Assembly (NCBI GenBank): GCA_037043455.1
Contig: JAWPHD010000230.1
Coordinates: 310,001 to 374,000, forward strand
DNA length: 64,000 nucleotides
From: Cyrtodaria siliqua
Taxonomy: Eukaryota > Mollusca > Bivalvia > Adapedonta > Hiatellidae
Reading direction: 5' to 3'
Positions 46,690-57,126 of this stretch are shown in pieces. Position numbers and translations under genes: made by a program. The first letter of the stretch is position 1. Every line of letters starts with the position of its first letter. The notes beneath the pieces were generated by a model. That model saw nothing but the letters and a program-made list of their open reading frames with translations, did no database searches and was not told the DNA's origin.

Positions 46690-47203
46690 GCGCTCAAGAG
46701 TTCTCGAATTCGCAACCATGGGTTACCAATGGCCATGGTACACCGATGGCATCATATCATTGGGTACCAATGTTACAAAATGCAACCAATAAACGCCGAT
46801 CTGATTTCTATAAGGTACCAACGGCAGCACAAGGTTACCATTGGCTACCAGCATATAAGCAAAATGACAAGGCAGGTGATACCTGACATTGACCGGCCAT
46901 TTTTACACTTAACAACCGGACATTGGATATTGCTTCGTGCATGCGTTATTTTATTTGCTGGTATTTTTATTGTGATTTAATTCTCAACAATGCCCGTTTC
47001 GGAGTTAATTTTTATCGCCATGAAAGTATGTCATAAAGAGGCTCCCGATGCTACCCTACGTGTAGAGTCATGACAAGATTAGCTACCCATAACTTACCCG
47101 TCGGCAAACCGACTTCTAATGACGGCAACCAGTGATTACCAATGGCTACCTATGGTGCTTTTGGGAAGTTCCCGAACCAATGGGAGAACCATGAACACAT
47201 TCA
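46690..47203 (+). repeat. Repeat R2, inverted relative
   Basis: Starts exactly where duplication unit 2 ends. GGGTACCAATG, CAAGGTTACCATTGGCTACC and ATGACAAGGCAGG match the reverse complement of 35670-35770. It ends CCAATGGGAGAACCATGAACA, right before a TTAA MITE. Confidence 0.65.
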
Positions 47204-47207
47204 TTAA

Positions 47208-48588
47208 AGGGACCTATGACAATCTTACATTTTTTAAAAATCGCGGCGTCCCATTAGTTTTCCTTCATCAGTTGCATTTGTTTAATTATTAATATTAATT
47301 ATAAGAATTGTAAAAAGCATATTACTGACTGCTGATTACATTTCACCAATAACATATGCAAACCTATGGTAGAATAACAAAGACAAGTTGAAAACATAAA
47401 ATAGTGTTCGAAATAAGGATCTGCCCGCTTGCCCGTGAGAGCTAAAAATGCTGCGGCCAAGTTGCTCGCAAAGTAACATTCCCATCGGGCAAGCTCTGAA
47501 AATCTCGATCTGTTTAGGCCCTTTTTGGTATATAGTTTCTTTCCGTTCAATTTCCATTGTGTTAAATTGAATTTAATTGTAAATATATTATCGCGATTCT
47601 GATTGGTTGTTAAATTTACCAAGTCCAATCGTACGGCGCTATACAGTTTTTCATAGGCTCTCTTATCGAAATGGCAGATTTTTGCCAGTGAATATAGAGT
47701 GCCCCCAAAAAAGGAAAAAAGCGCATTCGATATGAGAAGGAAGATAGGGACACTGGGTCTTTCTTCCGAAATGGTCAAACGAGTTTGTTTGGCTACGAGA
47801 TTTTTTTTCAAAGGGCACTATGAATTCATCAGGTGTGCGCTGCCATATTTTGATTCACTGTACCATGGTGGTCCACTTGCATATTTTATTTAGACCAATC
47901 AGTAGACAGATTTCCAGGTTATGGACACGAGTGTCAAGGTTAAAAGTGATGTAATATGAATATATAATTAGATGTGTGATTTGAGGTATCCAGGGGGGTA
48001 TTTCCACTCATTAAAAAATAGCGATCTTCAACATCATTAAAAACAATGATGTAAAAGTGGATGAAGGTCAATGAAGGTTCAGGTACCTCTTCTATTAAGC
48101 CTTCTTTTGTGTTATGAAATGATTTTCCAAGTCCTAGAGTGAAGCGCGTTTGCCAATGAATTTTTAGATGTGTGCGCTGTGTCAGAATTAAGGGAGTAAC
48201 TCAATAAACATTGTGTTGAACTGTTCACATAAATATAAAAGTTCAGTTTTCATCATAAAACTTCTTAGAGGGTAAGGAGCACTGTGTTTAAGAAATGTTC
48301 AAAATAGCTATTTTAATGAATCTTGTTTTTTGAGTAAATGGAAAAATCTATGTTATTAATATGTATATATGTCAAACTGCCTATAAAATGTTCAAATTGG
48401 TTGGGGCAAGTTGTTGTTTAGTTGAACTTGCCCTGTGGGCAAGCTCTGTCAAAAAGATAAGGCGCACACTGATAAAATTGTATTTAAATATGTGCAAGCA
48501 GATTTCAAGTTGAACCGAATACTGGATTAATAAATCATGAGGCTAATTTTAATGCTTGATAAAGACTTCAAGATTGCTATGTGTCCCT
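47208..48588 (+). mobile_element. TTAA-flanked MITE, copy 4, with a 1.07-kb insert
   Basis: TTAA at 47204-47207 and 48589-48592 bracket termini AGGGACCTATGACAATCTTA and GATTGCTATGTGTCCCT. Compared with the 316-bp copy, about 47403-48470 is extra. The insert opens AGTGTTCGAAATAAGGATC and closes AAGGCGCACACTGAT. It has GGGCAAGCTCTG near both ends. A minus-strand frame of 170 codons inside and across it has no known domain. Confidence 0.75.
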
Positions 48589-48637
48589 TTAAGGTTGCTA
48601 TAAATGTAACTTTGCAGTTTGGTTTACAATAGCATTT

Positions 48638-48959
48638 AGAGGGCTGGCGTGGCGCAGTCGGTAGCGCGGCGGATTTGTAACCGGATGCCCCGGGTTCAAT
48701 CCTCCGTGGTGCCACTGAGTTCCGTCGGTGTGTTCTTGGGCAAGACACTTTCCCTTAGCCCCGTCCGTCAGATGGGGACGTAAACCGGGCAGTCCCGTGT
48801 ATCGGTCTATCCTCCGAGCACGTTAAAGAACCATAGGAATCTATTCGATAATAAGAGTAGGGCAGGTTCCCGGATTCCTATGTATCCTTCCCCTCTCTCT
48901 GGGGCGGCTCTAAATAACCTATACTGTGTTGATGAGCCGTTAAACAACATTCAATTCAA
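48638..48959 (+). mobile_element. tRNA-derived SINE with 14-bp target duplication
   Basis: Same family as 16779-17102: A box TGGCGCAGTCGGTAGCGC, B box GGGTTCAATCC, and tail GTTAAACAACATTCAATTC. Perfect TTACAATAGCATTT repeats lie at 48624-48637 and 48960-48973. It sits about 80 bp upstream of the HAUS3 5' untranslated exon. Confidence 0.92.
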
Positions 48960-49076
48960 TTACAATAGCATTTTATTCATCTATTTGTTTTTCAACATAT
49001 AAAGTCAGAATACAGTTGTCTTAAATTATATCTTTACAGCATTCTGTTTTATTCATAAATGATGATACAATAAAAG

Positions 49077-49252
49077 ATGAGTGGTCAGAGATTGGTGGAT
49101 ACTTTGAGGGAACTCAGCTTCCCTGCTGTGGAATCCTTGGACCCACAAAGTTTGGACTGGACGTTTGAAAATGATGTTGTTTCTCCCATGTTGGAATGGT
49201 TTTGTCATAATGTGAACCAGTCCAACTTTATGCAGACGTGTGAACTAGAAGA
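49077..49252 (+). CDS. HAUS3: HAUS3 exon 1 (start codon)
   Basis: HAUS3 is a coiled-coil subunit of the eight-protein augmin complex. It recruits gamma-tubulin to spindle microtubules to nucleate branch microtubules in mitosis. A preceding acceptor (ATCTTTACAG at 49030-49039) shows the ATG lies in the second exon, after a 5' UTR intron. The translation starts MSGQRLVDTLRELSFPAVES, continues LDWTFENDVVSPMLEWFCHN and ends in phase 2 before GTAAGT. The WLFE/WTFE and L.WFC.NVN features are the N-terminal hallmark of the HAUS3 family. The upstream promoter exon is not identified. Confidence 0.9.
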
Positions 49253-49792
49253 GTAAGTACATATGTACGTAGTCTTACATAAATGTGATATCCCCTGCCG
49301 GCGTTGACGATTTCCCCTGCTATTTCATTATATTCCCTGCCTCGCTTTTTTCAACCATTTTCTTTTTTTGGGTTTCTTTTTAGTACATTTGGGTACATTA
49401 CATATCGTTACTCAGGCTCCCGTTAAATACCCATAGTGGGTGTGAAAACACCCCAGCATTATTAGTTAACCTTACACAGACGCTTCGAAATAGAAATAGA
49501 AAAAACATTTTTGCCGAATTTAAGGATTTACTTTTTCTCAGTAAATCTTTATGGTTTCAGAATTCTACTGTTGAATGCAAATGGAGACTATTTCTACATC
49601 TGCAATTTCACAAGAGCTGTTTAAAGAGACACACGGCAATCTTGAACTGTTTGAAGTGGGTGTCTCGATTTATATATCCAGTATCAATTTTAGCATCCCC
49701 AGCTTCACCTTAAAGTTTTTGTGCAATAGATTTATAACTTCAATACTACTGAAGCTATTGCATTAAAACTTTATACTAAGGTAAAAAAAAAA

Positions 49793-50080
49793 AAAACTGT
49801 GTTTCCGGTGGCCCGACGGACCGTATTTTTACGGGGCCGACCCTAAAACTTATTATGAAAAAATAAATAAAATAAAAAAATAAAAAAAATTGTTCTGAAC
49901 AATGATTTATCACAATATATCGAGGTAAACTGACATTCCAGAGAAACTTTCAGCTGTATCATCAACTTGTATGGGGTTTATGAGATAAATACATGTAGAA
50001 TCTCACAATATCTTGCTCAAAAAAAAAAAAGCCTACCTACCGACCCTATTTTTTTAGAGCATGCAATAGGAAACACACCT
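49793..50080. repeat. Foldback element with GTGTTTCC ends
   Basis: Left GTGTTTCCGGTGGCCCGACG and right, on the other strand, GTGTGTTTCCTATTGC. Inside are ACGGGGCCGACCCTA and CCTACCTACCGACCCTA. Similar in style to 8786-8975. Confidence 0.5.
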
Positions 50081-50083
50081 ATT

Positions 50084-50878
50084 TTTAGCTCTTCTGATCA
50101 GAGATGTTGCCCATGAAGTCTAGTTGATCCTAGCAAAAATTCATGTTGATGTGAAATCCAAGATGGCCACCAAATCTAAAAATAGATTTTTAAAAAACAA
50201 GTTTGTAGCGACTACTTCTTGAAAACTCTAAGTGATATTGATATGGGACTTTTTCTAAAATGATCAGCATGACATGATGTTGGTCCTTGTCGAAAATCGT
50301 TTTGATTCGGCGTTAAAGCGGCCATCTTTGTTTACATAGAGTTATATAATGAAAACTTGTAGCGACTACTCCTCTGAAACTACTTGACGGATTTTCATGA
50401 AACTTCACAGGAATGTTGCTCTTGATGTCTTATTGATCCTAGCAAAATTTTAGGTGGCCACCACGGCTAAAAATAAATTTTCAAAATACAAGATTGTAGC
50501 GACTACTTCTTGAAAACTATAAGTGATATTGATATGGGACTTTTTCTAAAATGATCAGCATGACATGATGTTGGTTCTTGTCAAAAATCTTTTTGATTCG
50601 ACGTTAAACATGGCTGCCAGCAGCCATCTTTGTTTACATAGAGTTATATAATGAAAACTTGTAGCGACTACTCCTCTGAAACTACTTGACGGATTTTTAT
50701 GAAACTTTACAGGAATGTTGCTCTTGATGTCTAATTGATCCTAGCAAAATTTCAGGTCGGCCGAAAATTCAAGATGTACGCCACGGCTAAAAATAAATTT
50801 GCAAAAAATAAGTTTATAGCGACTACTTCCTGAAATCAAAATCAATCAGTAGAGCTTCAAGGTCATTGACCTCTTGTT
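50084..50878 (-). mobile_element. Tandem-core element, family B
   Basis: Opens TTTAGCTCTTCTGATCAGAG and ends AGTAGAGCTTCAAGG-TCATTGACCTCTTGTT. Between are two and a half 316-bp core units in inverse orientation to 9127-10606. The microsatellite and half of the 3' hairpin are missing. Nested in the MITE at 49626. Confidence 0.85.
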
Positions 50879-51243
50879 ATACTATACGTTTTAATATATT
50901 ATTGGTGCAATAATATCAAAAATTAGTAATATGCAAAAACAAATTGCTTAATACTATTCTTATAATTAATATTAATGATTGAACAAATGCAAATTATGTA
51001 GAGAAACTAGCGGGATGCCAAAAAAATAAAATAAAGATTGCCGTGTGTCCATTTAAATTGACACTTGTCAACATTGTGTTTAACTACTCAACCCTTCCTA
51101 ATTTATCATCGACATTATAAATCCATGATACTTTGGTGTGGTAAAACGGTATTTATAAAGACCTTTGGCTTAAAGTTGAAGTATATGATGTGTAAAGCTT
51201 GGATATAAAAACCGCTATTTTTTTATCAATTAATTTATTGCAG

Positions 51244-51357
51244 ATACCAGAAGATCTGTGACACGGGAGATGTGGTACTTAAGGGGAGACAGCTTGAAGA
51301 AGCACTCAGTAACCTAGAGTTTGTCACTGATGAATCAGTGTCAGAGGAAAGCTTGAG
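51244..51357 (+). CDS. HAUS3: HAUS3 exon 2
   Basis: Acceptor TTATTGCAG, donor GTGAGT. Phase 2 in and 2 out. Encodes YQKICDTGDVVLKGRQLEEA and LSNLEFVTDES, corresponding to the conserved segment 'sG..l.g..LdeAL' that follows the N-terminal WFC block in HAUS3 proteins. Phase agrees with exons 1 and 3. Confidence 0.9.
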
Positions 51358-52098
51358 GTGAGTCAGTATCAAACAGAAGCTCATTAAATTCATCAAATGA
51401 AATTCATAGATCCATCAGAATTCATATTAACGTGCACCTGCATCTTTTGACATACAAATTTACATCCCGCAGCATTAGTTACACATACCAAGCTAGTGAT
51501 TCAGAAGTGTTAACACATCCCAGGAGAGTGATAAAGAATCGTAAAACCTTTTTTTTCCGGTGTTTTATGCGGTTGAAATGCTCGTAGTAAATGGTAAATA
51601 CCATGAAGTGCATTTGCGGTTTATGGTAAATTCGCCAATCACTAGCAGCATTTAAAACCACAATAAAGCAGCAAAATGCAAATTAGTTCTTATATTAACA
51701 TTATTTTCCTGTCGCTTTAGTACCAACAATAACATGCTTTCGGAAAATGATAATTACAAAATGTACAAGAGTCTCCTGACTTTGGTGTATTTTCAGACAG
51801 TTTAATAGCCATTTTCTATTGAGACACAGTTGATGGGTGCACAGTAGCTCGGCTTCCTTGACAAATGAAGTTCATTCAAATTAAACGCTAGTTTTATGCA
51901 ACAAAAAGAGTCAATTAGATGTAAATATTTGTAATTAACTTTCTAAAAATTTCTGTACAAAGTATCTTTTATCGTTAGGTACATGTTTATAATAAACGTA
52001 GATATTGCTACTACACAAAGGAAGATTATATATTGGGACAACATAAACACAGTTGGCATCTAGATTATTCTCACATCAGAATTTCTTGTGTATTTCAG
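51358..52098 (+). other. HAUS3 intron 2
   Basis: No exon or repeat shared with the rest of the window recognised. Confidence 0.5.
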
Positions 52099-52182
52099 GG
52101 AAGAGATTACCCACCTTGCATCTAATCTACAGCATTATAAGACACAAAAGAACCGACTGGCTCAGAGGCGAAATATGTTGAG
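52099..52182 (+). CDS. HAUS3: HAUS3 exon 3
   Basis: Acceptor GTATTTCAG, donor GTACGG. Encodes EEITHLASNLQHYKTQKNRL and AQRRNMLR, a heptad-rich stretch that begins the coiled coil. It corresponds to the 'LE.EV..LL.LK..K..RRN.L' region of HAUS3. Phase 2 in and out. Open frame beyond 52182 runs into the intron and is not coding. Confidence 0.88.
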
Positions 52183-52482
52183 GTACGGTATCTTATATTC
52201 TAAAGTATTGGAAAAGTTCAGCGAGTACGATTATAAAAAATCAAAAGGTTACTGTAGAGTGTCGAGTGAATATTAACTTGCTGACCCACAGGAAATTACA
52301 TCTTTATGATAACCCTATGTTATAATTATCTATGAAGGACTGTAACTTTTGGTGTCGTTATTCTGAGGTCAAGCAGATATAGATACACAAACCTCAAATA
52401 CGCGCACCCTGAAATGAATTTCCTATAGAACACTACCTTTCTTCTTACAAGCCTTTGAGACATGATCGTACGAAGGAAGGTA

Positions 52483-53781
52483 CGAGGGGTGTTCAATATA
52501 TTCTGTCACTAATGCGCTTCCGTAGAAACTGCCTTACATTACTGCACTGAAAACTCGAAAAATTTGAAGGCGATTTCACTAACTACGTACATGCAAAATA
52601 GCGGTTTAATCCAATAACATTTGACGGAGATATCCATGGTTCAATTATGCGCACTCGTGTATAGTGGCTATATTTCAATGCTATCATGAAAAGTGAAGAA
52701 AAAATTAAATTTGGGCTTACATTAAAGCCAGGGTTGCTTTAAAAGTACCTGCAAAAGAGATTTATGCTGAACTGTGCCGTGTACATGGTTCGTTGGGCTA
52801 AGCCATTTAAAGGGGGTAAACTTAGCATTAAAGACCGTAACCGTCCTGGCAGGCCTGTTGTTGCAGCAACAAAGGAGAACATTGCTGCTGTGAAAGCCAT
52901 GGTAGACGAAGATGGGCGGTATACAGTTTCTAAGATAGCTAATAGTCTTGGCATCTCAGAAGGCACAACTCATCACATTTTGACCAACTGTTTGAAATTA
53001 AAGAAGCTTTGTGCTAGATGGGTCCCTCATTTGCTGTCAACTGAACAAAAGGCCACACGCTTAAAATGTGCTAAAAATCTTCTTAAAAAAATATGAAAAT
53101 TGTCATCCTAGAAAAATTTCTGAGTTGCTCACTGGAGATGAAACGTGGGTGTACTATTTTGAGCCCCAGTGGCGGATAAACAATAAACAATGGTAGAGTA
53201 AAAATCAGGCAAAACCGGTTATTGCAAAACGAACAAAGAGCGCTATAAAGGTTTTGTATGCAATTTTCTTTAATTCCAATGGCCCTGTGGTACAAGTTCC
53301 ATGCAAACAGGGAAAAACCATCACGGCCAAATTTTACAAGGACAAAGTTCTCAAAGCAATCAAAAATAATTACAAGACAAAATGCCCAAGTAAAGTTTTG
53401 AATGGCATCCAGCTGATTCATGACAATGCCTCAGCTCACAAAGCTAAAATTGTGCTGTCTTTCTTGGAGCAAGAAAAAGTGGTACAGCTTGAACACCCAC
53501 CTTATTCTCCCGACCTTAGTCCCTGTGACTTTTTCCTATTCCATTTGCTGAAGAAAAACCTCTCTGGTAGACGCTATGCTTCCAGAAGTGCCCTTGGTGC
53601 CGGAATATTTCAGTGTCTCAACAGTATACCAAGGGGAGACTGCGTTTACGTCATGGATAGCGCTAAGTGTGTATCTTTTCAGGGGGAATGCTTTGAAGGA
53701 TTGTGATAAAAAGTTTTGTTTTATATTTCCAGTATCTGTTAGTTCCTAATACCAGTGACAGAATATATTGAACCCCCCTCG
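52483..53781 (+). mobile_element. Full-length mariner with both terminal repeats
   Basis: 1299 bp, flanked by TA at 52481-52482 and 53782-53783. Terminal repeats of about 28 bp: CGAGGGGTGTTCAATATATT on the left and CGAGGGGGGTTCAATATATT (other strand) on the right, both continuing into CTGTCACT. Size and TA duplication are typical of mariner. Confidence 0.93.
52686..53706 (+). pseudogene. Mariner transposase, frameshifted
   Basis: ATG at 52686. The paired HTH domain is recognisable: KVPAKEIYAELCRVHG, then WAKPFKGGK, NRPGRPVVAATKEN and GRYTVSKIANSLGISEGT. The catalytic triad is present: GDETW (first Asp), HDNASAH (second), and SPDLSPCDFF (third), with 34 residues between the second and third Asp (DD34D). 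Breaks: a 1-bp loss near 52715, a deletion of about 25 bp near 52785, a 1-bp gain in an A-run near 53090, and TAG at 53194. It cannot produce active transposase. Confidence 0.92.
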
Positions 53782-54017
53782 TATTGGTGCTTGTATTACA
53801 GACTTTTCGTACACGTCTGCTTGACCTCAGAAAAACAACCCTAAAATTTCCCATTACAGTTCTTAATGAATAATTATATTAACTTCTGGTAATAATCAAA
53901 AGATGCAATTTCCTGCATGCTGACTTGTTATCATTTTACAGTTTATACACAGTGTACACTGACAATATTCTCAGCACACTTTTGTCTTCGTTAACATCAG
54001 ATTTGGTTAATACTGTT

Positions 54018-54260
54018 TAGTTATGGCCCCACCAAAATTGGCGGGGGCTATCCTGTTTTGGCCTTGTTCGTCCGTCCGTTGGTTGGTTTTTGCTCATAGT
54101 CTCAAAATGCTTTCATGAATCACTTCCATATTTTATTTGTTGATTACTAAGATCGTACAAAAACATTCCATCATATTTCTGGTCATCTGCAAACACAAGG
54201 TCAAGGTCACGCTCTTGGAAGTTTTGCGTTTAACGGTGGCATTGGTCAGATATCCAACAT
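54018..54260 (-). mobile_element. Fragment of another hairpin-ended repeat element
   Basis: Starts TTATGGCCCCACCAAAATTG, with a hairpin GGCCCC..GGGGGC, then GTCCGTCCGTTGG and a body with ATGAATCACTTCCATATTTT and AAGGTCAAGGTCACGCTC. It resembles the hairpin-plus-GTCC end of the tandem-core families but only one end and one core unit are present. HAUS3 intron 3. Confidence 0.45.
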
Positions 54261-54480
54261 TTCTAGTTTAAACTATTAATTCATGAAGCACAATGTTACA
54301 TTTTTCAAGTAATGCATGCAGATGATTTAAAAACATGCTTCCGATGAAATTATACAGTTTAACTGTGGTTGAACTGGTTCGATAGAAAATAGATATGTTT
54401 GCTAAAATCATCAACTGTTGATAGTTCTTCTCAGGATTTGATTTTTAAAATACTTAAAATGTACTTCTTTTCAACTAAAG

Positions 54481-54592
54481 CCATCACCAAACTTCTGTGT
54501 CACACCGTGTGTCCAAACTCAGTGGTGTAGAGGCCAAAGTGAAACATGAATACAAGGCGGTCCTGGCACAGACTCACACAGACAATACACAG
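54481..54592 (+). CDS. HAUS3: HAUS3 exon 4
   Basis: Acceptor CAACTAAAG, donor GTACAAAG. Phase 2 in, 0 out. Encodes HHQTSVSHRVSKLSGVEAKV and KHEYKAVLAQTHTDNTQ, coiled-coil in character and collinear with the human HAUS3 region that follows the RRN motif. The acceptor lacks a strong polypyrimidine tract, but phase and homology support it. Confidence 0.85.
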
Positions 54593-55614
54593 GTACAAAG
54601 TAATTACAGCGGCTCTAATTTCCAAACTGATCTTGCAAGATTTACATTTTCCAATACTGAATAAGAAAAAAAAGTCATGCTTCTGAGATATAAAGTAAAC
54701 GACATTGGCAAAGGTAATGTGCGTATCGAATAGAGGAGAATTTTTTTTTATTCTATGATTTATGTTAATTCACTTAAATGAAGTCATTGTCTTGTTGATT
54801 TAACAGTGATTGACAGTGGTGTAGCTTCCTTTAGTCTTAAATCAATATTTTGTTGAAATTGCGAAAAAACAGACTCAATTACTAACTGTAGATCCGGTAT
54901 TATTCGCAAGGGTTTTATTTTCGCTAATATTTGCAAATCCACTGTCTCACGAATGCAAGAACTCGCGGATAATAAACTCGAAAGAGTATCCACAAACTCA
55001 ATCCGAAATTTAAGTAGCTTTAAACTAGCTTTCTTTCTTTCTAATTTTTATAGTCCCTCTACCATATGAGCCCCCGGGAAGAATCCCCCGTTGACTCGGC
55101 ATTATGTTTGGACTAAAAAGATTTTGATTTTGAATTTTGAATTGAGAGACTCTGCCTCAGAGTCGACCAAAGTGTCTGAATTGTCTGCCAAATATATAAT
55201 CATAGCACTGGCGGTTAATTTAACCTAATTCCGCGCGCTACGATTGTGAGTGTGTTTGGTGGTTTTTTAAGCTGTTTTTGATTTACTGTGTGTTTGGGTC
55301 CGCAACTGGTTTGTCCTGGGGTGACGGGCCGTGGGGCGATGTGGGATACGCGTACTGCCCTGCTTATTGCCTGGCATGGTACCGTAGTTTATGTGGAGGT
55401 TATTATTATAACCATAGTTTTAAAGGGCCAAATAATTACAGGACCCTAGTCGAACCTCAAAGCACTCTTTGGAATGTAAACCTATACCATGAATACGTCA
55501 TCAGCCTCTTTCTGATACTTGGCATTTATCTGGAGTCGGAGACATCTTTGTTACAACGAAACGCTATTACTATTCATTATTTCAAACCCTCGCCGCCTAA
55601 CTTACTAGCCAAAC
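54593..55614. other. HAUS3 intron 4, left part and DIRS leader
   Basis: The left end of the DIRS element must lie here but its terminal repeat was not identified. A palindrome GACTCTG-CC-TCAGAGTC sits near 55146-55163. The open frame at 55278-55649 overlaps the gag start and has no known motif. Confidence 0.4.
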
Positions 55615-57126
55615 ATGGCCGATCGTCGTGGAAGGAGCAGGGCACGTAAGGATGTTAATCCTAAGGATAACACCACGGGAGCTAAAAGGAAACGGGACGA
55701 ACAATCTCCGAGTGGTTCACAAAGGAACACGTCGGCCAGACTCCCTCTAGACAAAAATCGTCCGGAGAATTGGACACTTACAAAATTAAAACTGGAGTTG
55801 AAAAACAAAGGTATGATCTTACCACATTCTACTCCTCATAAAACTCTTTTAAAGATCTATGAACAACTTCGTTCGTTTGATAAAAGTGAAACTGAAACTG
55901 GCGGACAGCATGTCAATAGAAAGGTCGGCAGACAGTCTATAAATGGCAACATTGGAGCGCGACTACCACGTGACTATGACGCAGAGGGAAAAACCGACTG
56001 CCAGTCCAAAAATAGTAATGCGGGCAGACAGCCCTTAAATAGTAACGCTGGAGCGCGACCACGTGACGATGACGTGGACGAAAATGAAATTAATAACGGA
56101 GGCAATGATAAAAGTACTGAAAGTACACACAGTCAGGCAGAAGAGGTGGAAATTACATGTATGCGTCGTGAAATGCGCAAAGTTCAGGCTACTCTTGCCG
56201 AGATTTCGAGAAAACTAATATCTCCTGCCGATCATGCTGATAATCATGATGAACCGATCAGTGCCAATAAATCACCTGGACACGCGACCTTCGAGAACGT
56301 TCGCCGTCGTCCAATCGACGAATTGCCTGCTGTGAATATAATACCACCGAACTTACGGTCTGCCATTCACGCTCATAAACATATTAATCTGGCATTACTA
56401 TTGATACCAGGTATGGTTACCCCAAATGAGACAAGAATAGTTGATCAGGATGGATCACACATGGTGATCAAAACAGGTGATAACAGACTGAACAAAAATC
56501 TGAGTATTCACGAGTTTAGGACAGCTTTTTCTAAATTTAAGAATGTCCTGTGTGAGGTAGAACCTTTTCGGCGGAAGGAGATGGATGCATACTGCGATCT
56601 TATCGATGACATGTACTTGCAGTACGGTGGTACTAATTTCTATGAGTACCACAAAGCTTTTTCTCTGAAGGCTGAACAGTACGAACTTCAAAAAACTCCC
56701 GTAGATTGGTCCGCCTGCGATACAAAGTTGTATTTACATGTATTTGCTGGTTTGAAAACAGTTGCGTGTGACAATTGCTTCGGGGTCAGTCACACCACCA
56801 ACTTTTGCCCAGCTATGCAAGCAAGGAATGATTTAGATTATGGGTTCAGCATGGATCGTGCAGGTACCTTCCAGAGAAGACGCCCAGTTGCCACTTCCAC
56901 TATGCCTTATAATCGAAACCGCACAGATCGTCTAGGGAGACCTAGAGAACACCATAACGGGAAGGAAATCTGCAACAACTACAATTCTAATGGTTGTAGC
57001 CTTACTCATAACAATTTTGCTAATATTTTACATATCTGAACCATTTGCAAGGCTAACCACCCATCTTACAAATGTTCCAAGGGTGAGCATATGCCTCCTA
57101 AACCAGCGGCAGGAAAACAACATTGA
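55615..57126 (+). pseudogene. DIRS-type gag protein with nonsense codons
   Basis: The ATG at 55615 (context AAACATGGCC) starts a basic N-terminus (ADRRGRSRARKD). A SAP-like segment around residues 43-80 (WTLTKLKLELKNKG) and a central polar region follow. Near residue 385 is a CX2CX4HX4C zinc knuckle, CDNCFGVSHTTNFC. A second zinc-binding region begins ICNNYNSNGC. A TGA at 57037 falls exactly where the first Cys of the following (C)X2CX3HX4C knuckle is expected. A further TGA at 57124 ends the same frame before the RT block. Without the stops, gag and RT would share one frame. Confidence 0.82.

Larger units (their letters stand above)
49626..51052 (-). mobile_element. TTAA-flanked MITE, copy 5, with nested inserts
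   Basis: TTAA at 49622-49625 and 51053-51056. Termini are AGAGACACACGGCAATCTTG and AAGATTGCCGTGTGTCCAT. The ATTAATATTAAT block near 50970 shows the reverse orientation. It lies in HAUS3 intron 1 and is expanded by the foldback at 49793-50080 and the tandem-core element at 50084-50878. Confidence 0.8.
52322..53877. mobile_element. Inverted-repeat element carrying a mariner
   Basis: Arms of about 55 bp: ATAATTATCTATGAAGGACT and ATAATTATTCATTAAGAACT (other strand), then a perfect 17-bp TTCTGAGGTCAAGCAGA (52361-52377, complement at 53816-53832). Without the mariner the element would be about 255 bp, the size of a MITE. Located in HAUS3 intron 3. Confidence 0.65.

Noticed and set aside
47299..47811. 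170-codon minus-strand frame
   Set aside because: Spans the border between a MITE and its insert, so cannot be one ancestral gene; no recognised domain.
52088..52276. Longer open frame starting before HAUS3 exon 3 and running past it
   Set aside because: Homology and splice sites limit the coding part to 52099-52182.
55278..55649. 123-codon frame upstream of DIRS gag
   Set aside because: Overlaps the gag start in another frame, aromatic-rich with no motif; probably leader sequence.
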